Source: Enoplolaimus lenunculus (taxonomy: Eukaryota; Nematoda; Enoplea; Enoplida; Thoracostomopsidae). From it: a DNA stretch of 64,000 nucleotides. Under the pieces are notes generated by a model. The model searched no databases, was not told where the DNA came from, and saw only the letters and a list, made by a program, of their open reading frames with translations. Shown piece after piece: positions 1 through 10,670 of the stretch (within the stretch, counting starts at the first letter, position 1; each line of letters opens with the position of its first letter). The stretch is taken from NCBI GenBank assembly GCA_030248215.1, contig JASANG010001497.1:1-64000 (forward strand), written 5' to 3'. The position numbers and the translations under genes were made by a program.

Positions 1-588
1 CATGTTGCAAATAAATTTGTTTTGTAACACCTTATACAAAAGTTTATAAAACAAAACTGGTCGTCAAAATATTAAATCAGCAAATATATGTTGTGGATAT
101 TTGTATTAAACAATTGTATTGGCATAAAAATAAACCATCTTATGAAACTTTTATACTTAAATATCTATTTTCCGTTTTCGTTTCCGTTATTTCTACTCTC
201 CGTTTGGCGTTTACACCCTGAACGCTGGTATTAAATTTGATCAACTATATTAGTATAGCGCCCAAAGGTCGATTTAGAACATCTTGTAGAAGAATGTCAA
301 TACACTGTATAAGGCAAATACATTCCAAGCTAAATTTCGCATATTTAAATATTCTTTTTTTACAAAACTAACGATGAACATATGAAATTGGAGCAATTTT
401 GCTGTCCGTAATATGTTTCCGATTTCCAACCATATTAAATATAACTTGACGGAAAAACCTGCGTTTGGTGAAACATTGAACAGAAAATCGACTAAAGTCA
501 GAGATTGACTCAAGTCAATACTCTGCAGCGTAACCAATAAGTTGTCATTTAAATATTTTCAACAACTAGAAAAAACATCAATGCTCAC

Positions 589-3500
589 CTCAGTTGAACT
601 ATTGAACCCGTTCTGAAGACTGTAGCTATGTAATGCTGGTTCGTCCCATGGGTACCGAGCCAAACTGATCAACGTTTGACCCAAATGAATATTTCGCCGC
701 CCAAGTCGCTCTGAATGCCATACCGCAATCAACAAATCATACTGTTCCAGCTCCAACTCTGATATATTTTGATACTGAAATAAAAACCGCATAAGCAACG
801 AAAAATACTGATTGAAGCAATTGTATTTTTAAAATTTGACATTTCGGTCCGTATACGGATCAATGGTGAACCGTGTTTCCGCGAGACTGCAATACAGTAT
901 ATACGACCAAACTTTTACGGCCCTGATTTATACGTTATGCGACATTTCAAAAACATATGCAACTATTAAGGTTGCAAAATTCAAAATTTTCACCAGTATA
1001 AAGCTATTTAACATTTACGCGGAAGCTTTAGGCTGGTCTTAGGCTTAGGCTTTTAAGCTTAGGCCATTAGACTGCGTCTTTTGTGTTTTACCAGATCATT
1101 ATTAATATATAGCTAATGGTAATCTTGCGAAAAATTACAAAAATAAGCATTGTGACGCTGTACGAGATAAGCTTAGAATTCAAAACTGGAAAAGTAGTAT
1201 GAACGAATTATTTTTGTCGCAGGCCAATGATTTGCTATTTAATTACATTGACTCTTTTGCTTTCTGAGGAAATCGCAGTTCTAGCCTAAACCGAATACCT
1301 ATTTAAAAATTAAATCCAAATACAAGTAGAGCCAGTAGAGCAGAAAGACAATGATTTTCGGTAGTGTATGTCATCGTGTTATTGAATTAAATTTGAACAG
1401 TTTAGTTTTATAGCAGTTATAGATATGAACATTTACCTCTAACGTTTCGTTGAACACCGGATTTAGCGTTTGTTTAATAATCCGTGTCTTCCGCTTTGTT
1501 CGACATGTTGAATCGGGAAGTAGGTAGCACTTGACATAGCTGAAATCAAATACTGTCTATATGTGATCGCACGTGCTGCCTGTGCTAGATGCGATGATTA
1601 CGAAGCAATACGCATCATACAGCGTGTAGTCGGAGATTGGTCTCCGGCAGAAATCGATGTCCGTTTCCGTTATAGAAATACTGAAAATTGCGTTATTTTT
1701 ATGTTCAACGTTTTCTTATTTGCTTTCGTTGTTGTAAAACGCTTAGGAAATCACTCAGTTTTTACCATACAGAAAATCTATTAAAAATCTTTATAAGGCA
1801 AAAAATTTTAGTAGAATCGAGAAATAGTACTTTCTAAAATTTCAAAAATTACCAAATGTTTTAGTAGTTATTGACACTCTACCAGTCAGATGTTGGTTTC
1901 ATAATAAAACAAGAAAAAGTTCCACACCACTTACGGGTTTGTGGCTGGATATCTGGAGTTGTTAAGAGGTTTCAAATTAGTAACAGATTCAATTTGAACA
2001 TGTAGAACTCGACTCGTACGGTTGAATTTCAACTGAACTTGAATTTCGCCGCTTACATCCGCTAAATATTGCTCGAATGTGCTCATTGTTGTTGTTGTTA
2101 TGCTGCTAATGCTTGCGATGCTCTCAGTACTTTTCTACAAAAGCAATGTAAATATATTATGATTATATTCAAGGTAGAGTCCCTACTGTAGGAAGCCTTG
2201 ATTGCCACAAGAGAGCTTTAAGGCAAGGAGAGTTTCTGTGTCTTTTTTAAAGTCATATTAACCGCATATGACAAATCTGACAAACAAAATTGTTACTGTA
2301 GATATATTGCTTTCACCAGTGGATTTTTAGAAGTTCTGACCCATGTAAAGATCAGGGGCGGAACGTTTTCCTGTGGGACTAGAATAGAGTAAGTTTAAGC
2401 TTTAGACTAATTTTTTGCTCGGCTTAGGCTTAGACTTAGACTTAGGCTTAGGAATAAACTGATTCTTACGCTTAGGCTTAGGCTTTGTTCCGCCCCTGTT
2501 CTTTACATGGGTAGAAGTTCTTAGTAAGGGTTACGCTATACCTTTTGTACGGCGCCACGCGCCACTGCCCGTCACCGTACGGTATCGTACCCGAGTTTTC
2601 GCGTGCAATTTCGCACGGTGACAGACGGCTATGGAAGGTGCCGTACGGGTGACGGGTAACATAATTAAAAAGTATAGTGCAACCTTAAGACTGCCCGTCA
2701 CCGTACGGTATCGTACCCGAGTTTTCGCGTGCAATTTCGCACGGTGACAGACGGCTATGGAAGGTGCCGTACGGGTGACGGGTAACATAATTAAAAAGTA
2801 TAGTGCAACCTTAAGACTGCCCGTCACCGTACGGTATCGTACCCGAGTTTTCGCGTGCAATTTCGCACGGTGACAGACGGCTATGGAAGGTGCCGTACGG
2901 GTGACGGGTAACATAATTAAAAAGTATAGTGCAACCTTAAGACTGCCCGTCACCGTACGGTATCGTACCCGAGTTTTCGCGTGCAATTTCGCACGGTGAC
3001 GGACGGCTATGGAAGGTGCCGTACGGGTGACGGGTAACATAATTAAAAAGTATAGTGCAACCTTAAGACTGCCCGTCACCGTACGGTATCGTACCCGAGT
3101 TTTCGCGTGCAATTTCGCACGGTGACGGACGGCTATAGAAGGTGCCGTACGGGTGACGGGTAACATAATTAAAAAGTATAGTGCAACCTTAAGGGATACA
3201 TATATGATGAAAGTATGACACCGGCGTAATATGAAGCAATGATATTTTAACCGTAATTTTAGACTTACCCATTGTTGCGAATTGGACAATTCAATATCAT
3301 AATAATTCGTGAAACGTTGGTCCTTAAACATGTTTTAAGTTTTAAACTACTAATTATTTAAATTGAGAACAAATAAAATGATTGTGACAAATTATCGCTC
3401 TGAATCAGTGAGTGGAGTTTAACGCTGTAAAAATTACGAAATTCATCCAAAATCTTAAAACTTTCTATGCATCTGTCATTTTTTCTTTAAAATTTTAAAA

Positions 3501-6500
3501 ATCCTGGTGAATATCTACAGGTCTCAATTGTGTCGGCAGAAAAATAATACTTCAATATTCGTTTTTCGTTATGGTCATTTCAGTCACTATCCGTTTCCGT
3601 TATTTTTACTATCCGTTTACACCCAGATCTAGAACTGTTCAATAGTATTAGCCGCGAAATTTAAACTACTCTCTAAAAACTTAAAATTAAATTATAGCTT
3701 AACTAAACTTGAATATTAGTTTAAGTAAAACTCTAATGGCTGGACGGACTAACTAAACTAGAATTTTTAGTTTTACTTAAACTAACACATTTTTATGTTT
3801 AACACGAGTTTTTAGTAAACTTATTTTTAGTTTAAGTAACAAGTGCAGCCCAGAAATTATATATATCAAAGAGGTCGCTATGTTTAGTTTAAACTAAAAA
3901 TACGTAAGATTTTAAATTAGTTTAAGCGTAAACCTACCAGTTAGTTTCGGTAATCTAGAAAGTTAGTTTAGGCCCCTGTAAGCTTTGTTTTTCAGTCACC
4001 ATTTTGATGTGGATTTTATTTTTGAGGTAAAATGTAACAAAATTGTATATAAATAACTTGCCGAAAACTGCATAAACTTGCACACTTTTGAAAATAAATA
4101 ATTGCTGAATTGCACAATGCAATTAAATACCTGAGTGCCCGTAGTATCACGTTCCGAGTGTGAATTTGATGAGTCTTTTCGATTCGCAATTAACCGTTTC
4201 ACTGCGCTACCACTAGCATTTCCACAAGTTCCCAAACCTAAAATATATAAAACCAGTACTACAATTTAGGTTCATTTCGTTTTTATATTATATCAAGAAA
4301 TCTTTATGATTTAGATGATCAATTTTAATTTTTGTCTGACATTCATTCGCCGAGGCATAGGCTCTATTAGTTTAATATGCCGCTTCTGCAAACGCGTTTT
4401 AGTAGTAACATTAGTTTTCGATAGGCCGAGTGCAGGACCGTAACCAGCTCACCTTGATCAGGGGACTAAAAATTTTACGGGAGAGACAATCAAGGGTTTT
4501 AACGACTTACAAGCAAGATTAAAAATTTTCCGGGGGGGGGGAGGAGGCAAAACATTCCCGGGGGAATTGAGCCCCCATTGTCCCCCATTGGCAACGGGTC
4601 CGGCAGAGTAACATGCTTGTTTGTGATAATATCATAGTTTAAAATTGACATTAAAGGTGTACTACATGTATATTAGTTTGAACTGTCGTAACGCCGTAAA
4701 AGCTGCCCCTCACAGCTCTCAATTGAAACACCTCCACTTATGACTACATGTTAAAAAGTATTCACTGCCCTGCGACTCGTGAACCACCCCAAAAACCTAA
4801 GTATAACCTTTGCCACTTCCATTTCGTTTCACAAACCGACGCTCACAGAGTCCGTTACCAGTTGAATCCGCGTTGAAATTATCTGAACCCTCGTTCGTTG
4901 AATTTGAATTTTCCGTTTCTAAAGAATTCTGATTTTTTAAATTAAAATTGCGTTCAATTCCAAGTTGAATTTCCGATTTCGAATCCATCACTTCCTCAAG
5001 ATTAGTGCAATGTTGTTCTTTGTTATTTTTTGATGTTTCATCGCTGTGTAATTTAGCATGATCATCAATATAATAATTCCAATGAAGCATAGCGTTTTCA
5101 TTTATAAAACTGCATTCGTTAATAACAAGAACCGGAACGTTTTGCGAGAACTCAGTGTTGCTTGGTTTTGACAATGTTTCGTTGTCAGATTTGGTCAAAG
5201 GTGTGGTGACATTTTCAGTAGTTTGTTGGGTACTACGTAGCGCTTGAATTAGGCTTGGTTCCGATTTCGATGTAGTTGATAAAAGTCCTGGCCCGCGTTC
5301 TGCAGCTTGAGCAGTTGTTGTTGGTTCAGAAGGTCGGCATCTTTAAGAATATTGAAATATTATTCATACTCTGCTGACTAGTGTTTTGTATTGAATGTTG
5401 TCAACTAACACAATTTCTACAATAGCGTGCGTTCACTAAATAATTTTTGTGGCGGTCGATAACGGACGCTGAAGCTATTTTAGCTTAGTCTAAAGAGCCA
5501 AACATCCAACAACCGTCAGCAGCAATTTAACTCAGATGCAAAAAAGGCTCAAAAATTTTCCCAGCTACTGATGCCTTTTCAGGAATAGGGAAACCGGGGT
5601 ATCTGTGGAGTGCAAGTCGACATCCCTAGAAAAATATCGGAGCATCGATGACAACCCTAAAAACCTACGAAGACTGAAATTTTTGTGTCTCGAGCTAAAA
5701 CATTTAGTGTAAGAATTGCACATGCTTCGCACTCATTTCGCTTGAGCAGTTTTTTAAAGTACTGTGGTCTCTAACAGTTGATCGCCGACCACAAGCCTGA
5801 TTATTACCCGACTGACCTAAAACCAAAATTTTGGCCGCCATTCGATTTTGGCCATTAGCAACAGCGTCTCTGTTTGACACCTCCAGTAAAAATTCATTTC
5901 CGCGTCAGCGTGCTTCAATTCAAAATGTCAGTGAACTTACATTTCGTCATGATTTAACAAACTGTGAGCCGAAGCAGACTGCATCATTTTGTTTGAACCG
6001 ACACTCGATTGCATTTTTGAATGCGTTTGGCAAACGTTTGCCAGAAATGCAGAACATTTTCGAGCGACTTCTGACGAGTCGATAGGTATACGATGTGGAA
6101 TGAGTTTGCGGACTAAAATAACGCGATATTTTTTTGCTAAAGAAACGTGTCAAAAATAAAACGCTACACTGTAAAAAATGCGGAGTCAAATTGACTCTCT
6201 CGGAAACAGGCTTTGCCTGACTACACAAACTGAGTCAAATTTGACTCCGCCGCCAGAGTCAAATTCGATTCACTGTTGACTCTGGCGGAGTCAAATTTGA
6301 CTCAGTTTGTGTAGTCTAGAAAAGCCTGTTTCCGACAGAGTCAATTTGACTCCCCATTTTTCATAGTGTATTTGATACGCTTGTTACACTCAATATCGTG
6401 TTTAGTGAAGTCGCTTCTTTGCCATCGGTGAAATGTCAAAACAATTCCAAAAGATTACCAAAAATGCTTAAAACTACCGTTTAAATGGCTAGTGTAGCAA

Positions 6501-9500
6501 AAAAACTATTTTAAATCTAAACTAAAACGTAAAAATTAACACATATTACACTGCAAAAAATGATGAGTAAATTGACTCTCTCGGAAATTGGCTTTTCCTG
6601 ACTACACAAACTGAGTCAAATTCGACTCCACCGTAGTCAAATTCGATTCACTATGTCGCACGTTTGACTCAGGCGGAGTCGAATTTGACTCAGTTTGTGT
6701 AGTCAGGAAAAGCCTATTTCAGAAAGAGTCAATTTGACTCACCATTTTTTACAGTGTAGCGTTTATTGAAACGCTATTTTAGCATGAATACCAATTACTC
6801 TTTTCAAAACACGAAAAGCATATTGCACTTTTAATACGAATGAAACTTGTGAAACAATACGTTTTTAGCAATCATCATGTCTCGGTTTAACCATGATCGG
6901 AATTATCCCATTTCTTTAGACGTACAGAATAATACAGTAAAAAAAGTGTCAAATGTTAGGCAGAACCTCGAAAGTGAAACTGGTATTTACTGTTAAAATA
7001 AGGAATTTGTTGGAAATAAAAAATTTAACGACAGTTTTTCAAATGTGCGCACAGTTTAATTGTATTAAAGTTGAAACTCCTTCAAAACACTTCGAAAAGG
7101 TTTATAAAGCTGAAGCAAAACTACCGTTGGCTCGGCTTCCCAAATTATCGGGACGATCGCTTGGGGATGCAGTAGCAACTGTAATGTTTGCTTGTTTTTG
7201 TTGTTGTTGAAGAGCTCGCAGTAAACTTTCACTTAGAGTTGCAGTTGAGTTGTGTAGTTGCGACATAACAATCAATGTTGCGGTTTTCGGGCTCAAATCT
7301 GAAATTTATAATCGGTTCTGGGCAGATCTAAGAGGTATATTGTTAGTTTGAACATTTTTACCATTTACCAAATATAACATATTTTATATTGCAAACTGTG
7401 TTCGTGCTTTCAGATACAAGATATACTTTGAGTTTAACAATTATTACACGTATGCGCAGTAAAATATCCACACAAGATTGTGTGGGATAGCGTCAGTATG
7501 TGACTCGCAATGAGCGCAAATGTCAAAATTGTTCTTGCTAATCCCAACATTCCAACGGTTTTACTATATATTTCAATGTTTTGAGTGCTCTACGGGTAAG
7601 CTCTTATAAATTGAATCTAATTCAAATGTTAGTCATTGGACAGTTTCAACTAGATTAGAATAGAGGTCTATATATACGTTGACTTTTGTACCGTAAACCT
7701 AATTTATTCAAGGAGCAGTTTTAAAATTTATTTTTTGACATTTTAGACGGATCAAATAAACCAGCAATTTTTCAGTAAACATACTTTGGTTGTAGTCGCT
7801 CGCGGTTTGCGAGCTTGAACTAGTTTTCCTGAACCATTCGCCAGATTTGCATAACCAATTCCTGAAGCAAAGTTAACCAGATAACGTTTTGTTTTAGTAA
7901 ACGCTAAAATTGTTTAAGAAATAGCGTTTCGTTTTGCTGCGTTCAAAAATTGCTGTCAAATATGCGGATTGAAACCTAAGTTTAACATTTAAATTTTAGG
8001 AAAACTAGTTTATCTAAATGCAAATTCGGCCAATGTATAGAACAGGACCGTAACAGTTGTATAAGCATATTCCTAAAGCCTGAGCCTAAGCAAAAAATTC
8101 GCTAAAGTGATTACTTACTCTATTGCAGTCTTGTAGAAAAACGTTTAGCCCCTGATCTAATACTTGGACCAAAACATCGAGCAAGCATTCGGCTTAAAAG
8201 TAATTTAAAAGTGCCTATCTTCAATCTAAACACACATCTGTATGGCAATGTTTGGTTAAATTAAAAAATATATACATTTTTAGAATATTAACACAATTTA
8301 CCTTTCGTTGAGACACAGGCTGCAAACTATGCGATTTTTTGATTCTGTTTGTTGGCAAGTTGCACAAACAACGAATCCACAGAGAACACAGTATTTACCT
8401 GAAATATTGTAAAAAATAAGTATAAATTAGCCTATTTGTAAAGCTTAAGCTTACTCTATTCCATACCCACCGAAAACGTTTCGCTCCTGATCTTTACTTA
8501 AGCTCATTCGGGCAGCGCTCTGAACAAAAAACAATCCTCAATACAATTTAAATATTTTGCCGATGCTGCTGTGGTTGCCCTGACCAACAATTAACGTTAG
8601 ACGCGACCCAGTTTGGTAAATGACCAAAATAGCTGTTTTGGACAATACCTCTTTTAAATATGTATCCTAAAGGCGTTAAGCATAGCTTGCACGTTCGTTT
8701 ATCGCAGTTTTCAGTTGAAGCCGTTCGTCGGGCCATTAGCATTGCTCGAGAATTTCTGAGAAATGAAAAAATTACAAAATTAATTTTAATTTAAAAACTA
8801 AGTTTCTAACTCAATATTTAATGATTGAGCTTTTCACACAGAACATTTCTCAACATTTAACAACCAATTAAAAAACGTGGGTGTCTTTGCGTCCTAAACC
8901 AAATAACTTCTACGCTAATAATAACCGCTAACTCGCTAACTATCATGAGCTACAGAGATCTGTATATCTAAATTTATTGTTTGCACGTTTGCTCTGCTTT
9001 CTATACTAAATGTAGTACAAATAAAGCAGCAAACGTACAAATGGAAACGACGTACATCATGCAATATGTCGCTAGCCAATCTGCTATTGTCAGGCCAATT
9101 TACTAAATGGCCTAGGCCAATCTGCTATTTTATGTAATAACAATTGGCCTGGACTAAACTGCTGTTGAACTTATAGACCAATCAGATTTGATTATTTGAA
9201 CAAACACAATACCGTTAACCAATCAGCGTTTGTCCAGATTGGCCTGGACTAAACTGCTGTTGAACTTATAGACCAATCAGGTTTGATTATTTGAACAAAC
9301 ACAATACCGTTAACCAATCAGCGTTTGTCTTACATTAGGGCTGTTTTGCGAAATCTCACAATCGCTATTTGACCCAGGCCAAACTGCTATTTCCTTTGAA
9401 TAGCCGTTTGTTCCTGGACAATTGGTAATTGACCTGAATAGCAGATTGTTCTACGACATACTGTAGTGACCCGAATAAGAGGGGGGACTGATATTTGTTT

Positions 9501-10210
9501 GGCCTTTCCAGAGGGTACCCCCTTGTTTCGGTTACGGAAAGTTATTTATTTTTTATCCGCCCCTCGCCACCCTTCGTTACAGATATATATCCGGTATTGC
9601 AACTATCCGTTCAATTAAACGTTTTTGGCCTTGCATCAAAAGCTTGAGCGATAATGCAAGGTTATACTTTGGCATGTTACTTTCAAAACTTAAGTATATA
9701 CGCTTTAAAGTTTCGAACACAACTTTATTTGGACCTGGAGTCATTTATGTGCTACAATTAGGGATAATTGAAATTTATGGACTCTAATTTGGGTTAAGGG
9801 ACTCTATCTGCTTACGGACTCTTATTAGGGATACGGAGTCCGTTTGATCGGGACTCAAAATGGGGACCCCCTCTTATTCGGGTCACTACAGTATATACAG
9901 AATTAAGTTCAATAACATGTAGTTTGGAAGAGTTCAAACGAACTGCGTTCGTAACTTTTGTACAAACCAATTTTTCTCAACTGAACATGATTGGTCACCT
10001 AAACGAATTTTTCTAAAACTTTGGTCGTAGGTATTGCCACCATTGCATTGCTTTATTTACTATACTCCTGCGCGGTTCAAACCTCAATTCTTCGGCATGC
10101 GATCTTTGATTTTCAACATCTTTGGCAAGCACATCAATTATTGTTTGGCGTTCTTCACAACTCAGCTGTGCAGTACAAAGCAATATGTTGTTACTTGTTA
10201 TTTCTACCAT
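589..10210 (-). CDS. SYTL: Synaptotagmin-like protein (Slp4/5 type Rab effector), 3' end off the left edge
   Basis: Readable exons: 10210-10083, 8755-8649, 8398-8302, 7861-7785, 7298-7125, 5340-4808, 4237-4131, 2134-1935, 1539-1437, 774-589. Start ATG is 10210. Exon 1 gives the Rab-binding helix ([18 protein letters not shown]). Exons 2-4 give a FYVE-type zinc finger with four CxxC-like pairs (CKLC, CVLC, CATC, CSLC) followed by [10 protein letters not shown], the usual W-F after this finger. Exon 5 is Ser/Gln-rich; exon 6 is a long Asn/Ser/Glu-rich linker. Exons 8-10 give C2[47 protein letters not shown]. Slp proteins bind GTP-Rab27 on secretory granules through the N-terminus and membranes through two C2 domains; C2B must lie left of position 1. 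All phases agree except exon 5 to exon 6 (phase 1 into phase 2), so a small exon between 7125 and 5340 is probably missed. Rabphilin is the main alternative, but the short finger fits Slp better. Confidence 0.88.
2337..2512 (-). mobile_element. TTAGGC-bearing MITE, copy 1
   Basis: Ends are inverted repeats (ACCCATGTAAAGATCAGGGG and its mirror). An exact 8-bp direct repeat AGAAGTTC flanks it (2329-2336 and 2513-2520). The interior has tandem TTAGGC/TTAGAC hexamers. An 8-bp duplication fits a non-autonomous hAT-type element. It lies in a Slp intron. Confidence 0.8.
2529..3192. repeat. 126-bp satellite-like tandem array, five units, inside an inverted-repeat element
   Basis: Units begin ACTGCCCGTCACCGTACGGT near 2564, 2690, 2816, 2942 and 3068, exactly 126 bp apart and almost identical. 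Each unit is itself a fold-back: CCCGTCACCGTACGG at one end, CCGTACGGGTGACGGG at the other. The array is bounded by GGTTACGCTATAC and GTATAGTGCAACC, which are inverted, so it looks like a small transposon whose interior and right end were amplified. Because 126 is a multiple of three, a 266-codon minus-strand frame stays open; it is not a plausible protein gene. It lies in a Slp intron. Confidence 0.85.
3640..3970 (+). repeat. AGTTTAAGTAAAACT-rich dispersed repeat, copy A
   Basis: Many TTAGTTTAAGTAAA / TTTACTTAAACTAA words, partly palindromic. The reverse complement of the whole block recurs at 63115-63475 in the same order, so this is one element family. It lies in a Slp intron. Confidence 0.7.
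4434..4608 (+). mobile_element. MITE of the GTAACCAGCTCACC family
   Basis: Begins GCAGGACCGTAACCAGCTCA and ends TTGGCAACGGGTCCGG, an imperfect inverted pair. Related blocks lie at 35810-35968, 37729-37902 and, reversed, 50459-50622. The interior holds AAAATTTTCCGGGG and AGGGTTTT words common to all. Confidence 0.6.
6167..6368. mobile_element. Palindromic GAGTCAA MITE, copy 1
   Basis: Nearly the whole 202 bp folds back on itself: CACTGTAAAAAATGCGGAGT at the left, the mirror at the right, with GAGTCAAATTTGACTC words inside. TA borders both ends, the target choice of Tc1/mariner-like elements. It lies in the Slp intron between 7125 and 5340. Confidence 0.8.
6549..6756. mobile_element. Palindromic GAGTCAA MITE, copy 2
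   Basis: Same structure as the copy at 6167, about 180 bp away; ends CACTGCAAAAAATG and CATTTTTTACAGTG, each bordered by TA. Confidence 0.8.
8028..8170 (+). mobile_element. TTAGGC-bearing MITE, diverged copy
   Basis: Left end GGCCAATGTATAGAACAGG and right end CCCCTGATCTAATACTTGGACC are family ends, with a few GCCTAA-like hexamers inside. No clear target duplication is left. It lies in a Slp intron. Confidence 0.6.
9143..9332 (+). repeat. 95-bp direct duplication
   Basis: Two adjacent units starting ATTGGCCTGGACTAAACTGC at 9143 and 9238 are almost identical. They sit in a wider stretch (9065-9440) with repeated GGCCAATCTGCTATT words. No gene is seen here. Confidence 0.8.
9461..9891 (+). mobile_element. 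MITE with CTGTAGTGACCCGAATAAGA inverted ends, copy 1
   Basis: About 27-bp nearly perfect terminal inverted repeats (CTGTAGTGACCCGAATAAGA... and its mirror), 431 bp long, bordered by TA. The same element in the opposite orientation is at 29436-29873. No transposase is encoded. A partial copy is near 15110-15172 and a decayed one at about 56628-57005. Confidence 0.85.
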
Positions 10211-10286
10211 ATTAATTGTTTCTGACACCTATATTTTTGAAAGAAACGCATAACCTGGAAATAGAGGTCGCTCGTTAGGTTTCTAG

Positions 10287-10434
10287 AGCCCATGTATAGA
10301 ACAGGGCCGGGCAGTAGAATAAGCATATTCCTAAGCCTAAGCATAAGTTTAAGCAAAAAAGTTTGTCTAATGCTTAAACTGACTTTATTACACACCCGTC
10401 GGAAAACGATCCGGTCCTGTTCTATAAATGGGCC
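10287..10434 (+). mobile_element. TTAGGC-bearing MITE, diverged copy
   Basis: Inverted ends GCCCATGTATAGAACAGG and CCTGTTCTATAAATGGGC surround CCTAAG hexamers and the AAGCAAAAAAGTTTGTCTAA core shared with the other copies. Target duplication is not evident. Confidence 0.65.
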
Positions 10435-10488
10435 TGTTTTTGTACCGACATTGGGAGACATGGCGAATTTTTTAGTTCAAAACGTTTG

Positions 10489-10670
10489 GGTCAATGTAAA
10501 GAACAGGAACGGAACGGTATAGTAAGCACATTCCTAAGCCTAAGCCTAAGCGTAAGAATGAGTTTATTCCTAAGCCTAAGCCTAAGCCAAGCAAAAAAAT
10601 CGTCTAAAGCTTAAGCTTACTCTATTCTAGTCCACAGAAAAAGGTTCCGCCCCTGATCTTTACATGGGCC
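10489..10670 (+). mobile_element. TTAGGC-bearing MITE, copy with exact 8-bp duplication
   Basis: Flanked on both sides by AACGTTTG (10481-10488 and 10671-10678). Inverted ends GGTCAATGTAAAGAACAGG and CTGATCTTTACATGGGCC enclose two runs of CCTAAG hexamers, then a conserved AGCTTAAGCTTACTCTATT segment. Confidence 0.85.

Noticed and set aside
2531-3331. 266-codon minus-strand frame with 42-residue repeats
   Set aside because: The repeat is the 126-bp fold-back array; the period, a multiple of three, explains the open frame.
5947-6228. Overlapping 84- and 93-codon frames on opposite strands as the missing Slp exon
   Set aside because: Composition is not Slp-like, the frame runs into a palindromic MITE, and no splice sites of the needed phase were found.
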